Below are positions 1 through 11,365 of a stretch of 64,000 nt of DNA, piece by piece. A program made the translations under genes and the position numbers. The notes under the pieces were generated by a model. It made no database searches, was not told the DNA's origin, and worked only from the letters and a program-made list of their open reading frames with translations. The first letter of the stretch is position 1. The number at the start of each line of letters is the position of its first letter. The DNA is from Rhynchopus sp. YZ270_cl-10 (taxonomy: Eukaryota > Euglenozoa > Diplonemea > Diplonemida > Diplonemidae), in the NCBI GenBank assembly GCA_964035575.1, contig OZ037907.1:868001-932000 (forward strand), written 5' to 3'.

Positions 1-3000
1 GCGACGCGTTTAGACGCACGAAAACGGCGCGTTGAAAAGCGACACGTTTAGACGCATGAAAACGGCGCGTTGAAAAGCGACGCGTTTAGACGCATGAAAA
101 CAGCTCGTTGAAAAGCGACGCGTTTAGACGCACGAGAACGTCGCGTTGAAAAGCGACACGTTTAGACGCACGAAAACGTCGCGTTGAAAAGCGACGCGTT
201 TAGACACACGAAAACGGCGCGTTGAAAAGCGACACGTTTAGACGCATGAAAACGGCGCGTTGAAAAGCGACGCGTTTAGACGCATGAAAACGGCGCGTTG
301 AAAAGCGACGCGTTTAGACGCATGAAAACGACGCGTTGAAAAGCGTCGCTGTTAGACACACGAAAACGGCGCGTTGAAAAGCGACGCGTTGAGACGCATG
401 AAAACGACGCGTTGAAAAGCGACGCGTTTAGACGCATGAAAACGGCGCGTTGAAAAGCGACGCGTTTAGACGCATGAAAACGGCGCGTTGAAAAGCGACA
501 CGTTTAGACGCATGAAAACGACGCGTTGAAAAGCGACGCGTTTAGACGCATGAAAACGACGCGTTGAAAAGCGACGCGTTTAGACGCATGAAAACGGCGC
601 GTTGAAAAGCGACGCGTTTAGACACACGAAAACGGCGCGTTGAAAAGCGACGCGTTTAGACGCACGAAAACGACGCGTTGAAAAGCGACGCGTTTAGACA
701 CACGAAAACGGCGCGTTGAAAAGCGACGCGTTTAGACACACGAAAACGGCGCGTTGAAAAGCGACGCGTTTAGACGCATGAAAACGGCGCGTTGAAAAGC
801 GACGCGTTTAGACACACGAAAACGGCGCGTTGAAAAGCGACGCGTTTAGACACACGAAAACGGCGCGTTGAAAAGCGACGCGTTTAGACGCATGAAAACG
901 GCGCGTTGAAAAGCGACGCGGTTAGACACACGAAAACGCCGCGTTGAAAAGCGACGCGGTTAGACACACGAAAACAGCGAGTTGAAAAGCGACGCGTTTA
1001 GACACACGAAAACGGCGCGTTGAAAAGCGACGCGTTTAGACACACGAAAACGGCGCGTTGAAAAGCGACGCGTTTAGACTCACAAAAACGACGCGTTGAA
1101 AAGCGACGCGTTTAGACACACGAAAACGGCGCGTTGAAAAGCGACGCGTTTAGACACACGAAAACGGCGCGTTGAAAAGCGACGCGTTTAGACGCATGAA
1201 AACGACGCGTTGAAAAGCGACGCGGTTAGACACACGAAAACGGCGCGTTGAAAAGCGACGCGTTTAGACACACGAAAACGACGCGTTGAAAAGCGACGCG
1301 TTTAGACGCATGAAAACGACGCGTTGAAAAGCGACGCGGTTAGACACACGAAAACGCCGCGTTGAAAAGCGACGCGGTTAGACACACGAAAACAGCGAGT
1401 TGAAAAGCGACGCGTTTAGACACACGAAAACGGCGCGTTGAAAAGCGACGCGTTTAGACACACGAAAACGGCGCGTTGAAAAGCGACGCGTTTAGACTCA
1501 CAAAAACGACGCGTTGAAAAGCGACGCGTTTAGACACACGAAAACGGCGCGTTGAAAAGCGACGCGTTTAGACACACGAAAACGGCGCGTTGAAAAGCGA
1601 CGCGTTTAGACGCATGAAAACGACGCGTTGAAAAGCGACGCGTTTAGACACACGAAAACGGCGCGTTGAAAAGCGACGCGTTTAGACGCATGAAAACGAC
1701 GCGTTGAAAAGCGACGCGTTTAGACACACGAAAACGCCGCGTTGAAAAGCGACGCGGTTAGACACACGAAAACGGCGCGTTGAAAAGCGACGCGGTTAGA
1801 CACACGAAAACGCCGCGTTGAAAAGCGACGCGGTTAGACACACGAAAACAGCGAGTTGAAAAGCGACGCGTTTAGACACACGAAAACGGCGCGTTGAAAA
1901 GCGACGCGTTTAGACACACGAAAACGGCGCGTTGAAAAGCGACGCGTTTAGACGCACAAAAACGACGCGTTGAAAAGCGACGCGTTTAGGCACACGAAAA
2001 CGGCGCGTTGAAAAGCGACGCGTTTAGACACACGAAAACGGCGCGTTGAAAAGCGACGCGTTTAGACACACGAAAACAGCGAGTTGAAAAGCGACGCGTT
2101 TAGACACACGAAAACGGCGCGTTGAAAAGCGACGCGTTTAGACACACGAAAACGGCGCGTTGAAAAGCGACGCGTTTAGACGCATGAAAACGACGCGTTG
2201 AAAAGCGACGCGTTTAGACACACGAAAACGGCGCGTTGAAAAGCGACGCGTTTAGACACACGAAAACGGCGCGTTGAAAAGCGACGCGTTTAGACGCATG
2301 AAAACGACGCGTTGAAAAGCGACGCGGTTAGACACACGAAAACGGCGCGTTGAAAAGCGACGCGTTTAGACACACGAAAACGACGCGTTGAAAAGCGACG
2401 CGTTTAGACGCATGAAAACGACGCGTTGAAAAGCGACGCGGTTAGACACACGAAAACGGCGCGTTGAAAAGCGACGCGTTTAGACACACGAAAACGGCGC
2501 GTTGAAAAGCGACGCGTTTAGACGCATGAAAACGACGCGTTGAAAAGCGACGCGTTTAGACACACGAAAACGACTCGTTGAAAAGCGACGCGTTTAGACA
2601 CACGAAAACGCCGCGTTGAAAAGCGACGCGGTTAGACACACGAAAACGGCGCGTTGAAAAGCGACGCGGTTAGACACACGAAAACAGCGAGTTGAAAAAC
2701 GACGCGTTTAGACGCATGAAAACGGCGCGTTGAAAAGCGACGCGTTTAGACACACGAAAACGGCGCGTTGAAAAGCGACGCGGTTAGACACACGAAAACA
2801 GCGAGTTGAAAAGCGACGCGTTTAGACGCATGAAAACGACGCGTTGAAAAGCGACGCGTTTAGGCACACGAAAACGGCTCGTTGAAAAGCGACGCGTTTA
2901 GACGCATGAAAACGGCTCGTTGAAAAGCGACGCGTTTAGACGCACGAAAACGGCGCGTTGAAAAGCGACGCGTTTTGACCCACGAAAACGGCGCGTTGAA

Positions 3001-6000
3001 AAGCGACGCGTTTAGACGCATGAAAACGACGCGTTGAAAAGCGACGCGTTTAGACGCATGAAAACGGCGCGTTGAAAAGCGAAACGTTTAGACGCACGAA
3101 AACGACGCGTTGAAAAGCGACGCGTTTAGACGCATGAAAACGGCGCGTTGAAAAGCGACGCGTTCAGACGCATGAAAACGGCTCGTTGAAAAGCGACGCG
3201 TTTAGACGCATGAAAACGGCGCGTTGAAAAGCGACACGGTTAGACGCATGAAAACGGCTCGTTGAAAAGCGACGCGTTTAGACACACGAAAACGCCGCGT
3301 TGAAAAGCGACGCGGTTAGACACACGAAAACGGCGCGTTGAAAAGCGACGCGGTTAGACACACGAAAACAGCGAGTTGAAAAACGACGCGTTTAGACGCA
3401 TGAAAACGGCGCGTTGAAAAGCGACGCGTTTAGACACACGAAAACGGCGCGTTGAAAAGCGACGCGGTTAGACACACGAAAACAGCGAGTTGAAAAGCGA
3501 CGCGTTTAGACGCATGAAAACGACGCGTTGAAAAGCGACGCGTTTAGACACACGAAAACGGCGCGTTGAAAAGCGACGCGGTTAGACACACGAAAACAGC
3601 GAGTTGAAAAGCGACACGTTTAGACGCATGAAAACGGCGCGTTGAAAAGCGACGCGTTTAGACACACGAAAACGGCTCGTTGAAAAGCGACGCGTTTAGA
3701 CGCATGAAAACGGCGCGTTGAAAAGCGACGCGTTTAGACGCATGAAAACGACGCGTTGAAAAGCGACGCGTTTAGACGCATGAAAACGGCGCGTTGAAAA
3801 GCGACACGGTTAGACGCATGAAAACGGCTCGTTGAAAAGCGACGCGTTTAGACGCATGAAAACGGCGCGTTGAAAAGCGACGCGTTTAGACGCATGAAAA
3901 CGACGCGTTGAAAAGCGACGCGTTTAGACGCATGAAAACGACGCGTTGAAAAGCGACGCGTTTAGACGCATGAAAACGGCGCGTTGAAAAGCGACGCGTT
4001 TAGACGCATGAAAACGACGCGTTGAAAAGCGACGCGTTTAGACGCATGAAAACGACGCGTTGAAAAGCGACGCGTTTAGACGCATGAAAACGGCTCGTTG
4101 AAAAGCGACGCGTTTAGACGCATGAAAACGACGCGTTGAAAAGCGACGCGTTTAGACGCATGAAAACGGCTCGTTGAAAAGCGACGCGTTTAGACGCATG
4201 AAAACGGCGCGTTGAAAAGCGAAACGTTTAGACGCACGAAAACGACGCGTTGAAAAGCGACGCGTTTAGACGCATGAAAACGGCGCGTTGAAAAGCGACG
4301 CGTTTAGACACACGAAAACGGCGCGTTGAAAAGCGACGCGGTTAGACACACGAAAACAGCGAGTTGAAAAGCGACACGTTTAGACGCATGAAAACGGCGC
4401 GTTGAAAAGCGACGCGTTTAGACACACGAAAACGGCTCGTTGAAAAGCGACGCGTTTAGACGCATGAAAACGGCTCGTTGAAAAGCGACGCGTTTAGACG
4501 CATGAAAACGGCGCGTTGAAAAGCGAAACGTTTAGACGCACGAAAACGACGCGTTGAAAAGCGACGCGTTTAGACGCATGAAAACGGCTCGTTGAAAAGC
4601 GACGCGTTTAGACGCATGAAAACGGCGCGTTGAAAAGCGAAACGTTTAGACGCACGAAAACGACGCGTTGAAAAGCGACGCGTTTAGACGCATGAAAACG
4701 ACGCGTTGAAAAGCGACGCGTTTAGGCACACGAAAACGGCTCGTTGAAAAGCGACGCGTTTAGACGCATGAAAACGACGCGTTGAAAAGCAACGCGTTTA
4801 GACGCATGAAAACGGCGCGTTGAAAAGCGACACGTTTAGACGCATGAAAACGGCTCGTTGAAAAGCGACGCGTTTAGACGCATGAAAACGGCGCGTTGAA
4901 AAGCGACGCGTTTAGACGCATGAAAACGGCGCGTTGAAAAGCGACACGTTTGGACGCATGAAAACGGCTCGTTGAAAAGCGACGCGTTTAGACGCATGAA
5001 AACGACGCGTTGAAAAGCGACGCGTTTAGACGCATGAAAACGGCGCGTTGAAAAGCGACACGGTTAGACGCATGAAAACGGCTCGTTGAAAAGCGACGCG
5101 TTTAGACGCATGAAAACGGCGCGTTGAAAAGCGACGCGTTTAGACGCATGAAAACGACGCGTTGAAAAGCGACGCGTTTAGACGCATGAAAACGACGCGT
5201 TGAAAAGCGACGCGTTTAGACGCATGAAAACGGCGCGTTGAAAAGCGACGCGTTTAGACGCATGAAAACGACGCGTTGAAAAGCGACGCGTTTAGACGCA
5301 TGAAAACGACGCGTTGAAAAGCGACGCGTTTAGACGCATGAAAACGGCGCGTTGAAAAGCGACGCGTTTAGACGCATGAAAACGGCTCGTTGAAAAGCGA
5401 CGCGTTTAGACGCATGAAAACGACGCGTTGAAAAGCGACGCGTTTAGACGCATGAAAACGTCGCGTTGAAAAGCGACGCGTTTAGACGCATGAAAACGGC
5501 TCGTTGAAAAGCGACGCGGTTACACACACGAAAACGGCGCGTTGAAAAGCGACGCGTTTAGACGCATGAAAACGACGCGTTGAAAAGCGACGCGTTTAGG
5601 CACACGAAAACGGCTCGTTGAAAAGCGACGCGTTTAGACGCATGAAAACGGCTCGTTGAAAAGCGACGCGTTTAGACGCATGAAAACGACGCGTTGAAAA
5701 GCGACGCGTTTAGACGCATGAAAACGGCGCGTTGAAAAGCGACACGGTTAGACGCATGAAAACGGCTCGTTGAAAAGCGACGCGTTTAGACGCATGAAAA
5801 CGGCGCGTTGAAAAGCGACGCGTTTAGACGCATGAAAACGGCTCGTTGAAAAGCGACACGTTTAGACGCATGAAAACGGCTCGTTGAAAAGCGACGCGTT
5901 TAGACGCATGAAAACGGCGCGTTGAAAAGCGACGCGTTTAGACGCATGAAAACGACGCGTTGAAAAGCGACGCGTTTAGACGCATGAAAACGGCGCGTTG

Positions 6001-7580
6001 AAAAGCGACACGGTTAGACGCATGAAAACGGCTCGTTGAAAAGCGACGCGTTTAGACGCATGAAAACGGCGCGTTGAAAAGCGACACGTTTGGACGCATG
6101 AAAACGGCTCGTTGAAAAGCGACGCGTTTAGACGCATGAAAACGACGCGTTGAAAAGCGACACGTTTAGACGCATGAAAACGGCGCGTTGAAAAGCGACA
6201 CGGTTAGACGCATGAAAACGGCTCGTTGAAAAGCGACGCGTTTAGACGCATGAAAACGGCGCGTTGAAAAGCGACGCGTTTAGACGCATGAAAACGACGC
6301 GTTGAAAAGCGACGCGTTTAGACGCATGAAAACGACGCGTTGAAAAGCGACGCGTTTAGACGCATGAAAACGGCGCGTTGAAAAGCGACGCGTTTAGACG
6401 CATGAAAACGACGCGTTGAAAAGCGACGCGTTTAGACGCATGAAAACGACGCGTTGAAAAGCGACGCGTTTAGACGCATGAAAACGGCTCGTTGAAAAGC
6501 GACGCGTTTAGACGCATGAAAACGACGCGTTGAAAAGCGACGCGTTTAGACGCATGAAAACGTCGCGTTGAAAAGCGACGCGTTTAGACGCATGAAAACG
6601 GCTCGTTGAAAAGCGACGCGGTTACACACACGAAAACGGCGCGTTGAAAAGCGACGCGTTTAGACGCATGAAAACGGCGCGTTGAAAAGCGACGCGTTTA
6701 GACACACGAAAACGGCGCGTTGAAAAGCGACACGTTTAGACGCATGAAAACGGCGCGTTGAAAAGCGAAGCGTTTAGACGCATGAAAACGACGCGTTGAA
6801 AAGCGACGCGTTTAGACGCATGAAAACGACGCGTTGAAAAGCGACGCGTTTAGACGCATGAAAACGGCTCGTTGAAAAGCGACGCGTTTAGACGCATGAA
6901 AACGACGCGTTGAAAAGCGACGCGTTTAGACGCATGAAAACGGCGCGTTGAAAAGCGACGCGTTTAGACGCATGAAAACGGCGCGTTGAAAAGCGACGCG
7001 TTTAGACGCATGAAAACGGCGCGTTGAAAAGCGACGCGTTTAGACACACGAAAACGGCGCGTTGAAAAGCGACACGGTTAGACGCATGAAAACGGCTCGT
7101 TGAAAAGCGACGCGTTTAGACGCATGAAAACGGCGCGTTGAAAAGCGACGCGTTTAGACGCATGAAAACGGCGCGTTGAAAAGCGACGCGTTTAGACACA
7201 CGAAAACGGCGCGTTGAAAAGCGACACGTTTAGACGCATGAAAACGGCGCGTTGAAAAGCGACGCGTTTAGACACACGAAAACGGCGCGTTGAAAAGCGA
7301 CACGTTTAGACGCATGAAAACGGCGCGTTGAAAAGCGAAGCGTTTAGACACACGAAAACGGCGCGTTGAAAAGCGAAGCGTTTAGACACACGAAAACGGC
7401 GCGTTGAAAAGCCACGCGGTTAGACGCACGAAGACGACGCGTTGAAAAGCGACGCGGTTAGACACACGAAAACGGCGCGTTGAAAAGCGACGCGTTTAGA
7501 TGCATGAAAACGGCGCGTTGAAAAGCGACGCGTTTAGACGCACGAAAACGACGCGTTGAAAAGCGACGCTTTTAGACGCA
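1..7580. repeat. 38-bp satellite array, about 200 copies
   Basis: A head-to-tail tandem array with a period of exactly 38 bases runs from the window edge to 7580, where it stops in mid-unit. Each unit has two CG-rich blocks around GAAAA runs and usually an ACGCGT site. Units differ mainly at a GCATG/CACACG dimorphism and at the bases before GCG in the second block. CACACG-type units dominate roughly 600-2800 and GCATG-type units 2800-7000. Variants recur at multiples of 38: marked units near 921 recur 418 bases on (11 units), and a marked block near 4951 recurs 1140 bases on (30 units), so there is higher-order structure. No reading frame stays open and there are no unique spacers. A centromeric, subtelomeric or heterochromatic satellite is likely; the sequence does not say which. 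Confidence 0.98.
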
Positions 7581-8340
7581 CTAAGTATACTATTGGTTAA
7601 CAAATCTACAGCGTAACATGGACCCCGTACTGATCAACGGGTATGTACCGCCCTCTTTCTTGCGGTGTGGGTATTTTATTTACACTAAGACAATAGACAT
7701 CGGAGGGGTAAAAACCTTCATTAGAATTTTGAAATCCCAATATCTACCTTAGTTTTTACACATCAGGTGTTTTTTCCGCACCTATGTTCCTACCTCGCCG
7801 GAGTTTTTCCAGTGGAGCTGATTCTTTGGCTCAACGTGGACAATATGGGCAAAGAGTTGAGTATTGGGGAAAGAGGTGGGACTTTCCATCAAAATTCTCA
7901 TATCCAGAGTATACAACGCTGGTGGGGTAAATACCTTACTTAAAGTTTTGAAATCCCAAAATTCACCTTAGTTTGTATCACTCCGATGTTTGTTGTGTTA
8001 CTGTAGTTTCCTTTTTCATCTACTGTTGTATGCAGAAGGGTAGTTGTGCTTTCCTTCGGATGGCTGGCATCGTACGTGGGTCAGTCGGAAGTACCTGCAT
8101 CAATAACCCCAGTGTATTTTTATTCGTTCTCTGTACCTTTGACTTAGCCAGGGTGCCAGGTTAGAAGCAGTGTACCCTACCCACTGACCTTCTCGCAGGG
8201 ATCGCAACACAAGTTTTGCACACCAACTGGGTAGAAATTGTTTCTGTGCGTGTTCTGTATCCACGTTGTATGGTATTTTCTGTGTGAATTTTGTTGCCTG
8301 TTTGCACTAAAAACCAACACTTTCTTTATTTTTTTTCCAG
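7581..8340. other. Satellite edge and 5' flank of the zinc-finger gene
   Basis: No gene is seen here. It contains an imperfect direct repeat of about 65-70 bases (7701-7770 and 7921-7990; shared core TTTTGAAATCCCAA and ACCTTAGTTT). It ends in a T-rich tract and CAG at 8338-8340, which I read as the spliced-leader acceptor of the next gene. Confidence 0.6.
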
Positions 8341-8377
8341 GATTTTTTACGACACAAACACATCAACCACCACAACA

Positions 8378-9296
8378 ATGGGACTGTCCAACAAAGAAAA
8401 CAAGGAGCAGAGGATCAAGGACAAGAGGAAGGAGCAAGGTCTCGCAGAGAAGCCAACCAAGGCAAAGAAGGAGGGATTCGCCACTGTTCAATGTCTGAAG
8501 TGCTCCCAGCAGCTGCGTGTGACAAAGAAGAACACTGAGCTGAAGTCGCACTGGGAGAACAAGCACCCGAAAGAAAACAACGTATGCTTTCTTACCCGCA
8601 CACACACTCTCTCTCTTTCTCTGTTTTTTAAATTGTTTTCGGATACTCGAGACACGACGTGAGCGGCGGGGGGGTATTTCTTTTACGTGTGTATCTTGTT
8701 CATTTTATTTTTGTGGAAACGCGCGAAAAAATTCCTGAAGAGTATTCATTTTTATTCTGTTCTTTTGGCATTTGAGTTGAGGGGTGCACTTACCGATTTG
8801 AAAAGTGAAATGACGACCCAGTATTTGTTGCAAATAGCTCTTATTTTTACCGCTTACACGTAGTGTTATTAGAAACTCGAATAATAAAGCCAACGTTTAA
8901 TCGCCTGATACCGACTATTTTCTCCTCCCCTTTAAAAATCACTTGTGCCAAAATTCAGATCTAATAAACTGTTTTTGGCTGCGTTCAACGAAAATAATCT
9001 TCACCCCTTTTTCTAGTCGAGTAATCAAGATCAGTGGCGACTATAAGAGTCGAGTTTTTGCTTTAGTTTTTTGGGATGATTGTCTTTGGTCAGAAGCGTA
9101 CTTCTTTTATTTGCTCTCTTTTTAAGGCTCCTGTGAAGAAAAATCGTGGTAGCTATCTAGTGATTGTAGTCTATAATCAAAGAAAATTTTTTGAGATAAT
9201 TTTCTTTGGTCAGAAGCGAACTCACACTTACACACACTCCATACACCTTCATATCTACAGTTCGAATCCTGTTTCCCTGGCCAGGTCTACGAGTAA
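8378..9296 (+). CDS. ZNF706/At2g23090-like small zinc-finger protein (2 exons)
   Basis: Exon 1 is 8378-8581 (68 codons) and exon 2 is 9261-9296 (11 codons and TAA), giving 79 aa. The intron 8582-9260 begins GTATGC and ends CTACAG, phase 0. The first 33 residues are charged and 4F5/SERF-like. One C2H2 finger follows with Cys39, Cys42, His58 and His63, then HPKENN. The tiny second exon encodes FESCFPGQVYE. This matches the CFP-containing tail of the plant At2g23090 family and brings the length to the 76-80 aa usual for the family, which is why I chose it. The start follows a T-rich tract and CAG at 8340. The role is poorly known; ZNF706-type proteins are small nuclear or RNA-associated proteins in animals. 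The identification is strong; exon 2 rests on family knowledge. Confidence 0.82.
9069..9223. repeat. Intron-borne repeats in the zinc-finger gene
   Basis: Inside the intron a 30-35 base sequence with core CTTTGGTCAGAAGCG occurs twice (9069-9103 and 9191-9223). Between them, 9123-9182 resembles 39402-39462 (CTGTGAAGAA, TTTAGTGAT/TCTAGTGAT, TCTATAAT). This makes it a member of a dispersed family (called R6 below), in the same orientation. Confidence 0.6.
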
Positions 9297-9403
9297 AAAT
9301 AAGATCTTGCGCAACGGACAATCAAACAAAAATAACACAACAGAGACAGAACAATAAAACCAAAACAAAAACAAAATAACACCCCCCTTCCCATGGCTCT
9401 CGC

Positions 9404-9484
9404 GGGGGGGGTGATCGGGGGTCCAAATCACCCCCAATTTTTTAAAAAAAACGGGGGGTGATCCGGGGACCGGATCACCCCCCG
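9404..9484. repeat. GC-rich hairpins
   Basis: Two adjacent inverted repeats lie here. The second is perfect: 15-base arms 9452-9466 and 9470-9484 around a 3-base loop. The first pairs GGGGGTGAT with ATCACCCCC around 9407-9436. Such DNA is often the edge of a foldback element or a very stable RNA stem. The 17-base sequence GCATCCGGAGACGAAGC follows twice. Confidence 0.75.
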
Positions 9485-9724
9485 GAAAAATTGCATCCGG
9501 AGACGAAGCAAGGGGGGAGACAAGCATCCGGAGACGAAGCCATTTTCGAGGACTCCGAATCACAATCTGATTCCGAGCCTTCACTGGACTCCTGTGAAAC
9601 TGACTTGACACGATTAACGTGCTCACTCTGTGGCAAAGGAACAACTAAAAAAGGACAGGCCTTTACCCCTTCTTCCTTAAAAAACCACAAAAGGCACTGC
9701 AAACTTTGGTCTGATGCAATATAA
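9485..9724 (+). CDS. Unassigned zinc-finger-like reading frame (fragment)
   Basis: An open frame ends with TAA at 9722-9724 and has no good ATG start. The visible part has a Ser/Asp/Glu-rich stretch, then LTCSLCGKG and, about 20 residues on, KNHKRHCKLW, a C2H2-like Cys/His spacing. It sits beside GC-rich hairpins. It could be an internal exon of a gene, part of a transposon-encoded protein, or a remnant. The next downstream frame (about 9744-9810, YEQRALGEAGDDHL) is also coding-like. No function is assigned. Confidence 0.3.
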   Translation, partial: EKLHPETKQGGRQASGDEAIFEDSESQSDSEPSLDSCETDLTRLTCSLCGKGTTKKGQAFTPSSLKNHKRHCKLWSDAI

Positions 9725-9928
9725 CCTTTCATTCGTCTCAACAGAGTACGAACAAAGGGCCCTAGGTGAGGCGGGCGACGATCACCTGACAATCAAATAT
9801 CTCCTCTTCTCTTTTTCTTTTATTGTGTGTACCCTACAAAACTTTATGGATAATGGCTGTTGCTCCATTTTTCCTTTTTTCTTTTTTTCTCCTTTTTTTT
9901 TTTTTGAAAGCATGAAAAGAACTAATAT

Positions 9929-9986
9929 GAACCTCTTCCTCTCTGATGACTGAGGAGGGTCTTCGGACCCTGGCCGCGTGAGGTTC
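9929..9986 (+). other. Compact RNA-like fold with UUCG hairpin
   Basis: GAACCTC (9929-9935) can pair with GAGGTTC (9980-9986). Inside, AGGGTC-TTCG-GACCCT (9956-9971) forms a perfect 6-bp stem closed by a UUCG tetraloop. A nested stem of this kind in 58 bases is unusual in the surrounding T-rich DNA. No known RNA family is recognised. Confidence 0.4.
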
Positions 9987-10330
9987 TTAGTTTTTCGCAG
10001 GTCAGAGGATTAGCGGCCGAAACCTGCAAAACACACAAACATTTACAGACAGCACAAGGCATGGATTAAATCGTCATCTCAAAAAGTAACGTACCTTGTC
10101 TTAACGACCCTTGGTCATGCTGCAAAAGTAAACAAACAAATAAGCAAAAAAGTACAAAATAAAGTAGCAAAAGCAAAAACAAAACAAAACAAAACAAACT
10201 TTCAAACCCCCCGGAAAAATTGGTTTAGCAGGCAGTTGCTGTAGTTGCTGTAGTTGTTGTGGACGCGGGGTTAGAATACAACAACTAACAGACTTTATTA
10301 CTCTTATCAATATGTTCGCATTAGTTGCAG

Positions 10331-10483
10331 GTCAAACGTCCAGCATCGGAGACATTTGAGGTTCTGTACAAGAAGAAGAAGAACGTGACAATCGAATTCA
10401 ATTATGAAGGTTGGAAGACGGGGGAGATATGCAATGTTGCGTACAGTGGCTTCGCCAGGAATTTTCGCAAATTATGGAAGTAA
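10331..10483 (+). CDS. Candidate terminal exon, gene unknown
   Basis: After a pyrimidine-rich tract and GCAG at 10327-10330, a 50-codon frame runs to TAA. It contains SETFEVLYKKKKNVTIEF and GEICNVAYSGFARNF. It has no ATG, so it would be a last exon; the donor exon is not identified (possibly the 9485-9724 frame). The composition is protein-like, unlike the flanking homopolymer-rich DNA. It could also be a transposon remnant. Confidence 0.3.
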   Translation, partial: VKRPASETFEVLYKKKKNVTIEFNYEGWKTGEICNVAYSGFARNFRKLWK

Positions 10484-11265
10484 AATTGGCAGCAATAATT
10501 TATTGAAGCGCCGATTTCCGGTGGGGCATTTTCCTGACGATACCAACGACAGCACAATAAAATTTGCGAGAGCCCCCCCCCCCAAAAAAAAAAAAAACAA
10601 TGTTTTAAATGAAATTGGTGTGGTAAATTCGACGCTTTGGATGGGTCAAAAGGGTCTAAATTTTCGGATTAGCTACACCATACAAATAAATCTATTTCGT
10701 TTACTTATTATTTTCAATCCCCCCCTTCCCCCATACCCAAAAAAAAGTGCATTCAAAATAGTGCTTCCCACCCCACGTCATTCTGACACCCCGTATGTCC
10801 AAAAAAAAAAAGTTTTTTCTCAGGCCTCTCAAAGCTATCCCCATCATAGAGGCTCTCACAGCCTCTCCCGTCTCCCAAGGGGACAGTTTCAGATGGCCCA
10901 ATAACCTTCTTCTTTGATTACAAATAAGCACTATTTTTTTACTGTTTTTCTGTAATGCATTTTTAATGTTTGGTTTATGGTTTACTATTTGTCTCGCCCC
11001 GGGGGGGAAAAATTCAAATTTACTATAGTTATATTTCTGTCACCTCATGAAATGAAGGAGGAAATAGAAACAAAAAATCATTTTTGAACTCACTTTTGCG
11101 GTTCTAGGGACGAACCGCGCTGCAGAGAGCCACTCCTCACCCAAACAGGTTGAGGTGTGTGCGGTTCACCACAACCTCCTCCCTCTCCCATGGGTTTTAT
11201 CGTGTGATGAGTGTTAAGTTTCTATTTTGTACTCATCTTTCATTTATTGCTATTACTTGCGCCCA
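10484..11265. other. Gene-free region
   Basis: A/C- and T-homopolymer-rich DNA with short GC-rich inverted segments. I see no gene, RNA or clear repeat. Confidence 0.5.
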
Positions 11266-11310
11266 TTTTAGACACAAGAAAGGATACGTTGAAAAGCGCC
11301 CGTTTTGAGA
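11266..11310 (+). repeat. Solitary diverged satellite monomer
   Basis: One copy resembling the 38-bp satellite unit (TTTTAGACACAAGAAA followed by CGTTGAAAAGCG and CGTTTTGAGA) lies 3.7 kb beyond the end of the array and about 55 bases from a DNA transposon. Confidence 0.7.
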
Positions 11311-11365
11311 ATAGTTTACAACTCAATGTCGTCTTCGTTTGGACGAACTGTTGACGAACTTATTA

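Noticed and set aside
1-7580. Regular array that could be taken for CRISPR
   Set aside because: The 38-bp units follow each other directly with no unique spacers, and the setting is eukaryotic.
10404-10904. 166-codon + strand frame
   Set aside because: Built largely from homopolymer runs; it overlaps the candidate exon in another frame.
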